Counted from the first letter of the stretch, positions 10,943-20,269 are shown. The stretch: 64,000 nucleotides of DNA from Comamonas sp. lk (GCF_900564145.1 NZ_UOOB01000001.1:3846754-3910753); one strand, 5' to 3'. The notes: generated by a model from the letters alone, not told the origin. Translations and numbers: made by a program.

Positions 10943-11891
10943 CGGCTTCGGGCTTGAGCAACTGCTCCAGCCGTTCGGGCGTCAGCGCCGCCACATCTTC
11001 GCGCTGCTTGAACAGGATTCCGGCGGTTGCGTGCACCAGCTCGGGATCGACCACCAGCGTGTCCAGTGCCACCAGGGCCTTGGCCCATTCCACACTCTCG
11101 GCAATGCCCGGGGTGCGAGAAAACGCATCGGCAAACGGGCGGCTGCGCAAACGCGCTACAAAAGCGGCAATCTGCTGCGTCAGCTGCGCGCTCGCCTCAG
11201 GCACCTTGGCCTGCACAATCGCCAGTTCGCGCTCGCGCTCCGGGTAGTCCAGCCAATGATAGAGACAGCGGCGCTTGACCGCATCGTGCAGATCCCGCGT
11301 GCGGTTGCTGGTCAGCAACGTGACCGGCGGTACCTGGGCGCGTATCACCCCCAACTCGGGAATGCTGATCTGGTATTCGCCCAGGTATTCAAGCAAAAAA
11401 GCCTCGAACGGCTCATCGGCCCGGTCCACCTCGTCAATCAGCAGCACGGCGCCGGGTTCTGGCGTCTGCAAGGCCTGCAGCAGCGGCCTGCGCACCAGAT
11501 AGCGGCTCTGATAAACCTCCAGCTCGGCCAGCCCGACCTCGGCACTGCCACGCAGCTCGGCTGCACGCAGGTGCAGCAACTGGGCCGCATAGTTCCATTC
11601 ATACAGCGCCTCGCGCTGCTCCAGCCCGTCATAGCACTGCAAGCGGATCAGCTCGCGCGACAGCACGGCAGACAAGGCCTGGGCCAGCGTGGTCTTGCCT
11701 ACGCCGGGCTCGCCCTCCAGCAGCAAAGGCCGCTGCAGCTTGAGCGCAAGAAACACGGCAGTGGCCAGGCGACGGTCCGCAAAATAGCCCACATCCTGCA
11801 ACGCAGCCTGCAACCCGTCGACCGACTGCAGAGCACTGTTTACATCAGTATTCATAGCTGCTTGCGCTTTATCCATATAGGCTATAGCCAT
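10929..11891 (-). CDS. coxD: MoxR-family AAA+ ATPase (CoxD-like)
   Basis: 320-residue AAA+ chaperone-type ATPase. Walker A GEPGVGKTT is at residues 60-68, Walker B VLLIDEVD at 149-156, and a sensor-1 like TSNRTRDL follows. It pairs with the overlapping VWA protein, the usual MoxR-VWA arrangement, and probably remodels the molybdenum hydroxylase during maturation. The start is uncertain: ATG codons at 11891, 11876 and 11855 are in frame, none has a good SD, and codons 5-15 lie over a copy of the dispersed palindromic repeat, so the first residues may be repeat-derived or untranslated. Confidence 0.88.
   Translation of the reverse strand: MAIAYMDKAQAAMNTDVNSALQSVDGLQAALQDVGYFADRRLATAVFLALKLQRPLLLEGEPGVGKTTLAQALSAVLSRELIRLQCYDGLEQREALYEWNYAAQLLHLRAAELRGSAEVGLAELEVYQSRYLVRRPLLQALQTPEPGAVLLIDEVDRADEPFEAFLLEYLGEYQISIPELGVIRAQVPPVTLLTSNRTRDLHDAVKRRCLYHWLDYPERERELAIVQAKVPEASAQLTQQIAAFVARLRSRPFADAFSRTPGIAESVEWAKALVALDTLVVDPELVHATAGILFKQREDVAALTPERLEQLLKPEADASN
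11850..11881 (-). repeat. Dispersed palindromic repeat, half copy overlapping the MoxR gene start
   Basis: Reading leftward, the stretch contains GGATAAAGCGCAAGCAGCTA, the right arm of the dispersed repeat whose best copy is at 27585-27622. It overlaps the first codons assigned to the MoxR-like gene. Confidence 0.5.
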
Positions 11892-11948
11892 TTTTCACTC
11901 AAAATACACCACCTATTGGCTCAGGGCGCACCACAATGCCCGAGATGC

Positions 11949-12029
11949 CAAGCAAGGGCCGCCCCGCAGCGATGGCATCGTCCCCCTCCCGAAGAGAGAG
12001 GGGGAAGGCGCAACGCGCCTCAGGGGGTG
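11949..12029 (-). repeat. ~80-bp dispersed intergenic repeat, copy A (supplies coxM stop codon)
   Basis: Read leftward, the element begins CACCCCCTGAGGCGCG, forms a CCCCCTCTC / GGGAGGGGG hairpin and ends GGGGCGGCCCTTGCTTG. It is closely similar to 62755-62839 and more loosely to 46217-46300. The TGA stop of the coxM-like gene (12020-12022) lies inside the conserved CCCCCTGA start. Confidence 0.75.
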
Positions 12030-12805
12030 TTTATCTGCGCCACTGCCCGCTGCGTCAGCACGCTGATCAGCTGGGCCCGGTAGCGCGCGCTGGCATGCAG
12101 ATCGCTGTTGAGCTCGCTGTCGTCAATCGCCACAGCGGCGGCCGACTGCGGAGTGAAGCTCTGGGTCAGCGCCGCCTCCAGCCCCGCATGGCGAAACACC
12201 GACAGGCCGGCCCCCGTGATCGCCACGCGAACGCCTTGCGCCGTCTGCGCCAGAAACACGCCGACCAGGGCAAAGCGCGAAGCCGGTTGTTTGAACTTCA
12301 GATAGACCGCTGCCTGGGGCAGAGGAAAGCGCACAGCGGTGATCAGCTCACCCTCTTCCAGCGCCGTGGTGTACATACCTTGAAAGAAATCGGCGGCAGC
12401 CATCTCACGGCGGTTGGTGACCACGGTGGCATCCAGACCCAGCACGGCACTGGGGTAGCAGGCCGCAGGGTCGTTATTGGCCAGAGACCCGCCCAGGGTG
12501 CCGCGCGCGCGCACCTGGCGGTCGCCAATACCGGCCGCCAACTGGGCCAGGGCCGGAATGGCAGCCTGAACTTCGGTGCTGGCCGCCACATCGGCGTGGC
12601 GCGTCATGGCTCCGATCTCGAGCTGATTGCCGCTGGCTCGAATTCCGGCCAGATCGGCCAGGCCGTTGAGGTCCACAATCGCGCCGGGCTGAGCCAGGCG
12701 CAGCTTCATCGACGGAATCAGGCTTTGGCCGCCGGCCAGAAACTGGCCGCCGGCGGCCACTGTTTCGTTCAAGGTCTCGGGTCTGGAATAGCTGAAAGCG
12801 TACAT
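12020..12805 (-). CDS. coxM: CoxM-like FAD-binding subunit of a molybdenum hydroxylase
   Basis: 261-residue flavoprotein subunit that passes electrons from the Fe-S subunit to FAD. The two FAD pyrophosphate motifs are visible: AGGQSLIPSM at residues 24-33 and TLGGSLAN at 103-110. Length is slightly under the usual 280-290. The start lies 20 bp after the coxL stop. The last codons (INTP-stop) run into a dispersed repeat, so the extreme C-terminus may differ from that of relatives without the repeat. Confidence 0.92.
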   Translation of the reverse strand: MYAFSYSRPETLNETVAAGGQFLAGGQSLIPSMKLRLAQPGAIVDLNGLADLAGIRASGNQLEIGAMTRHADVAASTEVQAAIPALAQLAAGIGDRQVRARGTLGGSLANNDPAACYPSAVLGLDATVVTNRREMAAADFFQGMYTTALEEGELITAVRFPLPQAAVYLKFKQPASRFALVGVFLAQTAQGVRVAITGAGLSVFRHAGLEAALTQSFTPQSAAAVAIDDSELNSDLHASARYRAQLISVLTQRAVAQINTP

Positions 12806-12825
12806 ATGCGGGTCTCCTTGATCTA

Positions 12826-15213
12826 TCAGCCGCGCGCAGCATCAATGGCTTCCCATACCCGGTGCGGGCTGGCAGGCATGTCTAGATCCTTGACGCCCAG
12901 CGGGTGCAAGGCGTCCAGCACGGCATTGATGACGGCCGGCGGCGAGCCTATCGCCCCGGCCTCGCCGCAGCCCTTGGTGCCCAGCGGGTTGTGGGTACAA
13001 GGCGTGCAGACTGCACCCAGCGTGAAGTCAGGCAGATCGTCGGCCCGCGGCATGGCGTAGTCCATGAGGCTGCCGGTCAGCAGCTGACCCGATTCGCGGT
13101 CGTACACGCAGTTTTCCAGCAAGGCCTGGCCAATGCCCTGGGCCAGGCCGCCATGCACCTGGCCTTGGACAATCATGGGGTTGATGATGACGCCGAAGTC
13201 GTCCACCGCCGTGAAGCGATCCACGCGCACCACGCCGGTGACGGGGTCGATCTCCACCTCGCAGATATGCGTGCCTGCAGGGAAGGTGAAATTGGTCGGA
13301 TCGTAGAAAGCAGTTTCGTCCAGGCCGGGTTCCAGCTTGTCCAGCGGATAGTTGTGCGGCACATAGGCCGTCAGCGCAATCTGGGCAAACGGCAGCTTCT
13401 TGTCCGTGCCGCGCACGGTGAACTCGCCATCGGCAAAGTCGATGTCGGTATCGCTGGCCTCCAGCAGATGCGCGGCAATCTTCTTGGCCTTGGCCTCGAT
13501 CTTGTCCAGCGCCTTCATGATGGCCGCCCCACCCACGCTGATGGAGCGCGAGCCATAGGTGCCCATGCCAAAAGGCACGCGGCCGGTATCGCCGTGCACC
13601 ACTTCGACGTTCTCCACAGGAATGCCCAGCCGCGCGGCCACCACCTGGGCAAACGTGGTCTCATGACCCTGGCCGTGGCTGTGCGAGCCGGTGAACACCG
13701 TGACACTACCCGTGGGATGCACGCGTACCTCGCCACATTCAAACAGGCCCGCACGCGCGCCCAGCGCCCCCGCAATATTGCTGGGTGCCAGGCCACAGGC
13801 TTCGATATAGCTGCTGTAACCCAGGCCGCGCCTCAAGCCCTGGGCTTCGCTGGCGGCGCGCCGGGCGGCAAAGCCCGCCACATCGGCCAGTTGCTCGGCC
13901 TGATCCATACAGGCCGGGTAGTCGCCAATGTCGTACTGCAAGGCCACCGGCGTCTGGTAGGGAAAGCTGGTGATGAAGTTGCGCCGACGGATCTCGGCCT
14001 GCGACAGATTCATGTCCAAGGCGCAGCGGCTGACCAAACGCTCTAGCAGATAGGTGGCCTCGGGCCGGCCCGCACCGCGATACGCATCAACAGGCGCGGT
14101 ATGGGTGAACCAGGCATCCACCTCTATATGGATTTGCGGCGTGGTGTACTGGCCCGCCAACAGCGTGGCATAAAGAATCGTGGGCACGGCGCTGGCAAAG
14201 GTGGACAGATAGGCGCCCAGGTTGGCATCGGTGTGCACGCGCATGGCCAGAAACTTGCCGTCTGCATCCATGGCCATTTCGGCATGGCTGACATGGTCGC
14301 GGCCATGGGCATCCGAGAGAAAGGATTCGCTGCGATCCGCCGTCCACTTGATATTGCGGTTGAGCTTCTTGGCAGCCCAGGTCAGACACACATCCTCGGC
14401 ATACAGAAAGATCTTGGAGCCAAAGCCGCCGCCCACATCGGGAGCGATGACCCGCACACGGCTCTCCGGCAGCCCCAGGACGAAAGCCGTCATCAGCAGC
14501 CGCTCCACATGCGGGTTCTGATTGGCCACATACAGCGTGTACTCGTCATTGGCCCGGTTGTAGCTGCCAATGGCCACGCGCGGCTCCATGGCGTTGGGAA
14601 TCAGGCGGTTGTTGACCAGATCTAGCCGCGTCACATGGGCTGCGCCGGCAAACACGGCATCGACAGCGGCCTTGTCGCCAATCGCCCATCGATAGCAGCA
14701 GTTGTCGGGCGCGATGTCATGCACCACGGCGCCGGCTTTCTTGCCGCCGGCGGCATCGGCCACGTTCACCACCGACGGCCGCACCTCGTAATCCACCTCC
14801 ACCAGCTCGGCCGCATCGCGCGCCTGCTGCAGGGTCTCGGCCACGACCATGGCCACATGGTCGCCCACATAGCGCACGGTATCCAGGGCCAAAATCGGAT
14901 GGGGCGGCTCTTTCATGGGCTCGCCGTTGGTGCTGGTGATCAACCAGCCGCAAGGCAGGCCGTTGATGTTGGCGGCTGCCACGTCCTGGCCCGTAAAGAT
15001 GCCCACCACGCCTGGCGCAGCCTTGGCCGCTTCGGTGTTGACGCTGCGCAGCCTGGCATGCGCATGGGGCGAGCGCACAAACACCGCATAGGTTTGCGCT
15101 CCCAGCGTGATGTCGTCGGTGTACTGGCCCGTGCCCGTCAGAAAGCGGTCGTCCTCGCGCCGCAGCAAGGCTTCACCGATATGCGGCAGCTTGGAAAATT
15201 CCTTGGCTCCCAT
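12826..15213 (-). CDS. coxL: CoxL-like molybdopterin large subunit, form II aerobic CO-dehydrogenase type
   Basis: 795-residue molybdopterin-cytosine-dinucleotide subunit of the xanthine oxidase family. Motifs: DVGGGFGSK (259-267), active-site loop AYRGAGR (377-383), GCGEAG with catalytic Glu751. The loop AYRGAGR marks form II (BMS-type) enzymes; genuine CO dehydrogenase (form I) has AYXCSFR with the Cys that binds copper. No such Cys is present, so CO oxidation is doubtful and an organic hydroxylation is more likely; the substrate cannot be read from the sequence. Gene order S-L-M differs from the M-S-L of form I operons and fits form II. Confidence 0.93.
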   Translation of the reverse strand: MGAKEFSKLPHIGEALLRREDDRFLTGTGQYTDDITLGAQTYAVFVRSPHAHARLRSVNTEAAKAAPGVVGIFTGQDVAAANINGLPCGWLITSTNGEPMKEPPHPILALDTVRYVGDHVAMVVAETLQQARDAAELVEVDYEVRPSVVNVADAAGGKKAGAVVHDIAPDNCCYRWAIGDKAAVDAVFAGAAHVTRLDLVNNRLIPNAMEPRVAIGSYNRANDEYTLYVANQNPHVERLLMTAFVLGLPESRVRVIAPDVGGGFGSKIFLYAEDVCLTWAAKKLNRNIKWTADRSESFLSDAHGRDHVSHAEMAMDADGKFLAMRVHTDANLGAYLSTFASAVPTILYATLLAGQYTTPQIHIEVDAWFTHTAPVDAYRGAGRPEATYLLERLVSRCALDMNLSQAEIRRRNFITSFPYQTPVALQYDIGDYPACMDQAEQLADVAGFAARRAASEAQGLRRGLGYSSYIEACGLAPSNIAGALGARAGLFECGEVRVHPTGSVTVFTGSHSHGQGHETTFAQVVAARLGIPVENVEVVHGDTGRVPFGMGTYGSRSISVGGAAIMKALDKIEAKAKKIAAHLLEASDTDIDFADGEFTVRGTDKKLPFAQIALTAYVPHNYPLDKLEPGLDETAFYDPTNFTFPAGTHICEVEIDPVTGVVRVDRFTAVDDFGVIINPMIVQGQVHGGLAQGIGQALLENCVYDRESGQLLTGSLMDYAMPRADDLPDFTLGAVCTPCTHNPLGTKGCGEAGAIGSPPAVINAVLDALHPLGVKDLDMPASPHRVWEAIDAARG

Positions 15214-15261
15214 GGCTTGTCTCCTTCTCGGTTCTATGAATCAGCTCGGGAAGGCCAGGGT

Positions 15262-15732
15262 TTATGCGGCCTGCATGTCATCACGGCCTTTTTTGATGGC
15301 CGCCACAATGTTCTGGTAGCCGGTACAGCGGCAGATATTGCCTTCCAGCAGTTCGCGGATCTGTGCGTCATCGGCCTGGGGCTGCTGCTGGCACAGATCG
15401 ACCGCACTCATCACCATGCCCGGCGTGCAAAAGCCGCACTGCAGGCCGTGGCAGGCTTTGAACGCCGCCTGCATGGGATGCATGCTGCCGTCTGCTGCCG
15501 CCATGCCTTCGATGGTCTGTACCTGTGCACCCTGGGCCTGCACGGCCAGCATTGTGCAGGACTTGATGGCACGGCCGTTGACGAGCACCGTGCAGGCTCC
15601 GCACTGGCTGGTGTCGCAGCCCACATGGGTACCCGTCAGGTGCAACTGCTCTCGCAAGGCCTGCACCAGCAAGGTATTGGGGGGGATGTCAATGCTGGCC
15701 GCGCGGCCATTGACCGTGAACTGAACATTCAT
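15262..15732 (-). CDS. coxS: CoxS-like 2Fe-2S subunit of a molybdenum hydroxylase
   Basis: 156-residue protein with two [2Fe-2S] clusters: a plant-type ferredoxin domain with Cys39, Cys44, Cys47 and Cys59, then a four-helix domain with Cys99, Cys102, Cys134 and Cys136 (CGFCTPG ... CRCTGY). It is the electron-transfer subunit of the CoxSLM complex and the first gene of the leftward operon. The coxL start follows after 48 bp. Confidence 0.95.
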   Translation of the reverse strand: MNVQFTVNGRAASIDIPPNTLLVQALREQLHLTGTHVGCDTSQCGACTVLVNGRAIKSCTMLAVQAQGAQVQTIEGMAAADGSMHPMQAAFKACHGLQCGFCTPGMVMSAVDLCQQQPQADDAQIRELLEGNICRCTGYQNIVAAIKKGRDDMQAA

Positions 15733-15936
15733 CGTGCTGCCTCCTGCCGGTATCGGGCTCGATTGTGGCTATCAAGTCGCGGGGTATGGGTAACAAAGCA
15801 AACGCGCAGCCCACATGCTCGACACCTGGCGCCCGCTCTCCGCTAGGGTTGACCCCCAGGGCGCGCAGGCAGGGCACAGATATTCTCAAAATGAAACACT
15901 TGAGCCCACGACATAACCGCCCCCGAGGATGCGTAC
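15733..15936. promoter_or_regulatory. Divergent promoter region, cox-like operon / GAF-Fis regulator
   Basis: 204 bp between the leftward coxS start and the rightward regulator start. No gene is visible. It probably carries both promoters and the regulator's operator; no convincing operator or -24/-12 promoter was recognised. Confidence 0.45.
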
Positions 15937-17127
15937 ATGCTGCCCCTGTCCTTTGGCGATGCCGCCGATCGCCATGCCTTGATCGCCCGCGCCCGCCATC
16001 AGTGTCTGGAAGCCGCTCAGGGCAGCGCACCGCCTCAGGGAATCTCGCCCTGGCTGTGGCACTCCTGGCGGCGCTGCATGGAACGAGGCCATCGTCCGGC
16101 CGATCGCGTGGCATTCGATACCGTCAGCCCCCAGGTCTTGCAAGCTGCACAAGACCGGGAGTTCACCCTGCTGCAGGCAGCCAAGCCCGTCATGCACCAG
16201 CTTGCGGGGGCTGTGGGAGCGCTGCGCTACTTTTGTCTGCTGACCGACAGCACAGGCACCGTGCTGCAAGTGCAAGGCCCCGTCGATCACCACGACCTGC
16301 GCGCCGTGGCCGTGGGCCGCCCGGGGGTCGATCTATCCGAACACAGAGTAGGTACTTCGGCCATCAGTGCGGCACTGGCCGAGCAAGCCCCCGCATGGCT
16401 GCACCGCCGGGAGCATTTTTTTGATGATCTGCGCGACTACAGCTGCGCCGGCACGCCCATCTTCAGCCCCGGCGGCCAATGCGCGGCCATGCTGTGCATC
16501 ACCGGCATCGATGTGCCGGAAAGACCCGAGCTGCTGTATTTAGCCGTTCGCTGCGCCCGGGCGATAGAAGACCGCCTGGTGCGAGCCCTGCCCCATGCTC
16601 TGCTGCTGCGGCTGAACTGGCCCGGCGGCCCCCTGGGTCAGGAAGGCGAAGGCCTGCTGGCTTTTGATGCCGACGGCGTCCTGCTGGGCGGCAACACCGT
16701 GGCCCGCCAGTTGGTGCCGCGACCATCGCCCCCCTTGCAAGCGCCAGATCAGGTTTCGCAGCTCCACGCCCATGAGCTGCTGGCCCTGCCCTGGCGCAAT
16801 CTGCTGGAGCATGCACGCCTGCGCCCGCAAACGCTGCTGCAGCTGCCCCTATGGTCTGGTCTGCGCCTGCAAGCCCTGGCACAAGCCGCGCCGCCGCGAC
16901 CCGCGCCCGCCATGACGGGCCGTACGCCTGTCACCGTTGACGGCAAGACTGCGGGTTCTCTGCTGCGTACCAGCGAGCAGTTGCTGATTCAACAGGTGCT
17001 GCAAGAAACACAGGGCAATGTGAGCCTGGCGGCCAGAAGCCTGGGGCTGAGCCGGGCCACGCTGTACCGCAGGCTGGCCGTCAAACGCAGCGGCGCACCG
17101 CCTGCCACACCTCCCGATTTACCCTAG
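15937..17127 (+). CDS. GAF-domain / Fis-type HTH transcriptional regulator (AcoR-like, no AAA+ domain)
   Basis: 396-residue regulator. Residues about 60-200 match the GAF-like sensory part of AcoR regulators (SWRRCMERGHRP, VGRPGVDLSEHRVGTSAIS, FSPGGQCAAMLCITGID). The C-terminus is a Fis-type helix-turn-helix (QVLQETQGNVSLAARSLGLSRATLYRRL). The central AAA+ domain with GAFTGA that contacts sigma-54 is absent, so it should act as an ordinary DNA-binding activator or repressor. Divergent placement makes it the likely regulator of the cox-like operon. Confidence 0.85.
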   Translation: MLPLSFGDAADRHALIARARHQCLEAAQGSAPPQGISPWLWHSWRRCMERGHRPADRVAFDTVSPQVLQAAQDREFTLLQAAKPVMHQLAGAVGALRYFCLLTDSTGTVLQVQGPVDHHDLRAVAVGRPGVDLSEHRVGTSAISAALAEQAPAWLHRREHFFDDLRDYSCAGTPIFSPGGQCAAMLCITGIDVPERPELLYLAVRCARAIEDRLVRALPHALLLRLNWPGGPLGQEGEGLLAFDADGVLLGGNTVARQLVPRPSPPLQAPDQVSQLHAHELLALPWRNLLEHARLRPQTLLQLPLWSGLRLQALAQAAPPRPAPAMTGRTPVTVDGKTAGSLLRTSEQLLIQQVLQETQGNVSLAARSLGLSRATLYRRLAVKRSGAPPATPPDLP

Positions 17128-17569
17128 GTTGCAGCGCCGTTTGGCAGAACATTCAGAGCTGAACAAGGATTTTCTTGTAGGTTTTCACAGCTGAAACATT
17201 TATATAAAACAACCATGTATCGCATACACCACATACGCCAGGCGCTATTAATTTAATTGCAAAAATGCTGCAACTGCGGCCTCCGTGGCGGCTTGAGTAT
17301 TTGTAAAAGGCCCTCTCTACCCCTCCGTAGAATCTCGACCTTGGTTCAAAAATCGAGATCGCCTCTTCGGCTTACCAGCTGCCATTGCGCGACACCCCAC
17401 AGCCTACTTTTTGGAGACACCATGAAGGCTTACGCAGCACCTCACCGAAAACCGGTCGCCCGGGCCCTCAGAGCCCACTCCCCCCCGCCCGGCACCTCCT
17501 TGCTGCAACCAAGCCTCCCGGTCATCGCCTGACCCTGGTCCCATTCAAAATTATTCAAGGAGACATATC
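17128..17569 (+). promoter_or_regulatory. Leader region of the TRAP transporter operon
   Basis: 442 bp upstream of dctQ. Apart from one 36-codon ORF (listed separately) no gene is visible. The first half is AT-rich for this genome (ATTAATTTAATTGC near 17247) and probably carries the promoter. The SD AAGGAGA at 17557-17563 precedes the GTG start of dctQ. Confidence 0.4.
17422..17532 (+). CDS. Small ORF (36 aa) with SD ahead of dctQ, possible leader peptide
   Basis: ATG at 17422 follows TTTTTGGAGACACC, a convincing SD at normal spacing, and reads MKAYAAPHRKPVARALRAHS and on to PSLPVIA before a TGA at 17530, 37 bp before dctQ. It is rich in Arg, Pro and Ala and has no recognised domain. It could be a translated leader, a decayed gene start, or chance. 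Confidence 0.3.
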   Translation: MKAYAAPHRKPVARALRAHSPPPGTSLLQPSLPVIA

Positions 17570-18109
17570 GTGTCGATACTCCTCAAACTGGCCCTGGGCA
17601 TGGACTGGATTTCCACCAAGCTGAGCAAGATTGCTGGCCTGGCCGTGCTCGCCGCCGCCCTCATCTCAGCCGGCAATGCCGTGACCCGCTACGGCCTGGA
17701 CCTGAGCTCCAACGCCTGGCTGGAGATTCAGTGGTATCTGTTCGGCACCACCGTCATGCTGGGCGCCCCCCTGGTGCTCAAGCTCAACGAGCATGTGCGC
17801 GTGGACATCATCTACGGCAAGCTGCGCGGCCACAAACCGGTGTTTGTGGACTTGTTCGGCCTGATCTTTTTTCTGCTGCCCGTGATGGCTTTGCTGACCT
17901 GGCTGACCGCCCCCTTCTTCTGGAACATGTTTGTGACCAAGGAAATGTCGGGAAACATCGGCGGCCTGATCCGCTGGCCAGCTGGCCTGCTGCTGCCGCT
18001 GGGCTTTGGTGCCATGTTCCTGCAGGGCCTGGCTGAAATCATCAAACGCGTGGCCTATCTGAGCGGCCACTACGAGATGACTACGCATTACGAGAAGCCG
18101 GTGCAATAA
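17570..18109 (+). CDS. dctQ: TRAP transporter small membrane subunit DctQ
   Basis: 179-residue inner-membrane protein with four predicted helices (for example LAVLAAALISAGNAVTRYGL and LFGLIFFLLPVMALLTWLTA) and the DctQ pattern NAWLEIQWYLFGT plus ALVLKLNEHVRVDII-type segment. It begins with GTG, set by AAGGAGA 6 bases upstream. It pairs with DctM in a sodium-dependent TRAP carrier; sequence flavour is that of the mannitol/chloroaromatic (keto-acid-like) TRAP branch. Confidence 0.92.
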   Translation: MSILLKLALGMDWISTKLSKIAGLAVLAAALISAGNAVTRYGLDLSSNAWLEIQWYLFGTTVMLGAPLVLKLNEHVRVDIIYGKLRGHKPVFVDLFGLIFFLLPVMALLTWLTAPFFWNMFVTKEMSGNIGGLIRWPAGLLLPLGFGAMFLQGLAEIIKRVAYLSGHYEMTTHYEKPVQ

Positions 18110-18151
18110 GCCCGGCAACGCCTCCACCGACTTCTCCAGGACAACACCAGA

Positions 18152-19687
18152 ATGCATATGGAAAATTTTGCCCCGATCATGTTCACGGGGCTGATCGTGA
18201 TCATGCTGATCGGGTTCCCCGTCGCGTTTTCGCTAGCGGCGCTAGGCCTGTTCAGCGGCTTTTATGCCATCGAAATGGGTTGGTTTCCCGCCAACTTCAT
18301 GTCCACCCTGCCGATCAATATGTTCGGCATTCTCTCCAATGACCTGCTGCTGGCCATTCCCTTCTTCACGCTGATGGGGGCCGTGCTGGAAAAGTGCGGG
18401 CTTGCCGAAGACATGCTGGACTCCATGGGCCAGCTGTTCGGCCCCGTGCGCGGCGGCCTGGGCTACTCGGTCATCATCGTCGGCTTCATCCTGGGCGCCA
18501 TCACCGGCACCGTGGCCGGACAGGTGATCGCCATGGCCATGATTTCGCTGCCGGTGATGATGCGCTATGGCTACAACATGCGCTACGCCACCGGCGTGCT
18601 GGCAGCCTCGGGCACCATCACCCAGCTCGTGCCGCCTTCGCTGGTGCTGATCGTCATGGCCGACCAGCTGGGTCGCTCCGTGGGCGATATGTACAAAGGC
18701 GCCTGGGGCCCGGCCATTTTGCAGGTGCTGATCTTCGCGATCTACACCTTCATCCTGGGTCGCATCCGCCCCGAGCATGTGCCCGGCCTGCCCAAGGCGG
18801 CGCGCACGCTGCACGGCTGGGCGCTGTGGGGCAAGTGCCTGCGCGGCATCATCCCCTCGGCCATCCTGATCTTTGCCGTGTTGGGCTCCATGGGCGGTCT
18901 GCCTTTCATGGACCACGCCATTGCCACTCCCACAGAAGCCGGCGCCATGGGTGCCGTAGGCTCGCTGATTCTGGCCGCCATCCACAAGCGCCTGAACTGG
19001 GCTCTGCTCAAGGATGCCATGGACGGCACCATGCGCCTGACCGCCATGGTGGTCTTCATCCTGATCGGCTCGCGCGTATTCTCCCTGGTCTTCCAGGGCG
19101 TGGACGGCGCCATCTGGATCGAGCACATGCTCACCGACCTGCCAGGCGGCCAGATTGGCTTCCTGATCGTGGTGAACATCTTCATCTTCTTCCTGGCGTT
19201 CTTCCTGGACTTCTTTGAAATCGCCTTCATCATCTTGCCGCTGCTGGGCCCTGTGGCACACAAGCTGGGCATCGATCTGGTCTGGTTCGGCGTGCTGCTG
19301 TGCGTGAACATGCAGACCTCGTTCATGCACCCGCCTTTCGGCTTTGCGCTGTTCTATCTGCGCGGCATCTCGGACACGCTGTTCAAGGAAAAGCGCATAG
19401 ACCGGCCTGTCAAATCCAGCGACATCTACATGGGCTCCATCCCCTGGGTGGTGATGCAGGTGATTCTGGTGGCCATCGTGATCTTCTTCCCGCAGACGGT
19501 GACCGTGTTCCTGGACAAGGAAGTGGTGGTGGATCTGGACAAGGTGCAGCTGGAGATGCCGGCAGATATTCAGCAGGGCAACCCCATCGACCTTGATGCG
19601 CCGTTTGTGGTTCCCGGCGAAGCACCGGCCGCCCCGGCAGCTGACGCCCCAGCGGCCCCCACGGCCCCGGCCGCTCCTGCGCAATGA
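18152..19687 (+). CDS. dctM: TRAP transporter large permease subunit DctM
   Basis: 511-residue permease with about 12 membrane helices, including the conserved VAGQVIAMAMISLPVMMRYGYN and the last helix WVVMQVILVAIVIFFPQTV. It couples sodium influx to solute uptake delivered by a DctP protein. After the last helix there is an extra tail of about 60 residues, acidic then Ala/Pro-rich (APAAPAADAPAAP), beyond the usual ~430-460 residue core. The stop overlaps the next gene by 4 bp. Confidence 0.93.
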   Translation: MHMENFAPIMFTGLIVIMLIGFPVAFSLAALGLFSGFYAIEMGWFPANFMSTLPINMFGILSNDLLLAIPFFTLMGAVLEKCGLAEDMLDSMGQLFGPVRGGLGYSVIIVGFILGAITGTVAGQVIAMAMISLPVMMRYGYNMRYATGVLAASGTITQLVPPSLVLIVMADQLGRSVGDMYKGAWGPAILQVLIFAIYTFILGRIRPEHVPGLPKAARTLHGWALWGKCLRGIIPSAILIFAVLGSMGGLPFMDHAIATPTEAGAMGAVGSLILAAIHKRLNWALLKDAMDGTMRLTAMVVFILIGSRVFSLVFQGVDGAIWIEHMLTDLPGGQIGFLIVVNIFIFFLAFFLDFFEIAFIILPLLGPVAHKLGIDLVWFGVLLCVNMQTSFMHPPFGFALFYLRGISDTLFKEKRIDRPVKSSDIYMGSIPWVVMQVILVAIVIFFPQTVTVFLDKEVVVDLDKVQLEMPADIQQGNPIDLDAPFVVPGEAPAAPAADAPAAPTAPAAPAQ

Positions 19688-20184
19688 GGGAAAACAGCTT
19701 GCCGCTGCCTCAAGAATCAGGGCTGAAAAAAGAGCTGGGCAAGGCGCTGGAAAGCGCCGCCTACCCTACTGCCGTGCGATGCCTGTCGGTCGTCATCGTG
19801 CTCGCTCTGGCGGGCTTCGCACTGTGGTCGGCACCGTCTTTGCGTGAAGTCCAGTGGTCGTTCGCCACCCTGTCCACCTATGGTCTGGCGGGCGTGCTGC
19901 TGGCCTGGGTCGGCTGGTGGATGGTCTTCAGCCGCACACGCTATGCCGATGATGAACTGGTTCAGACCTGGCTCTGGGACAAGCGCGTCCATGCGCGCGA
20001 GGTCGCCACCTTCAAGATCGTACACTGGCCCTGGTTGCAGTTCATCGTCTCGCCCCGCATGCTGGTGCGCAAGCGCAACGGCGGCATGACCTGGATGCAT
20101 TCGGCCGATGTGCGGCTGCTGGTCGCCTTTGGCGAGAGCGTGGTCCGCCAAGGCATGCAGCCTTCAGCATCGTCCAAAGCCTGA
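19684..20184 (+). CDS. Small TRAP-linked membrane protein of unknown function
   Basis: 166-residue protein with two membrane helices (CLSVVIVLALAGFALW and YGLAGVLLAWVGWWMVF) and a soluble C-terminal half (RYADDELVQTWLWDKRVHAREVATFKIVHW) that looks like a bacterial PH-type beta domain. Its ATG overlaps the dctM stop (ATGA), so it is co-translated with the transporter. I do not recognise a named family. Partnering with the TRAP carrier is inferred only from coupling. Confidence 0.75.
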   Translation: MRENSLPLPQESGLKKELGKALESAAYPTAVRCLSVVIVLALAGFALWSAPSLREVQWSFATLSTYGLAGVLLAWVGWWMVFSRTRYADDELVQTWLWDKRVHAREVATFKIVHWPWLQFIVSPRMLVRKRNGGMTWMHSADVRLLVAFGESVVRQGMQPSASSKA

Positions 20185-20208
20185 TCAAGCCCCCACCTTC
20201 CCGCCATG

Positions 20209-20241
20209 AAAAAAGCCTCGCTGAAACAGCGAGGCTTTTTT
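20209..20241. terminator. Bidirectional terminator between dctQM and dctP
   Basis: Six A, stem AGCCTCGCTG, loop AAA, stem CAGCGAGGCT, six T: a perfect hairpin that can stop transcription from both convergent sides. Confidence 0.9.
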
Positions 20242-20269
20242 GTTCTCAGGCCTTGTGGCCCGGCACCGC

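Noticed and set aside
15213..15262. Naming the cox-like cluster a carbon monoxide dehydrogenase
   Set aside because: The active-site loop is AYRGAGR (form II) and lacks the Cys that binds copper in true CO dehydrogenase.
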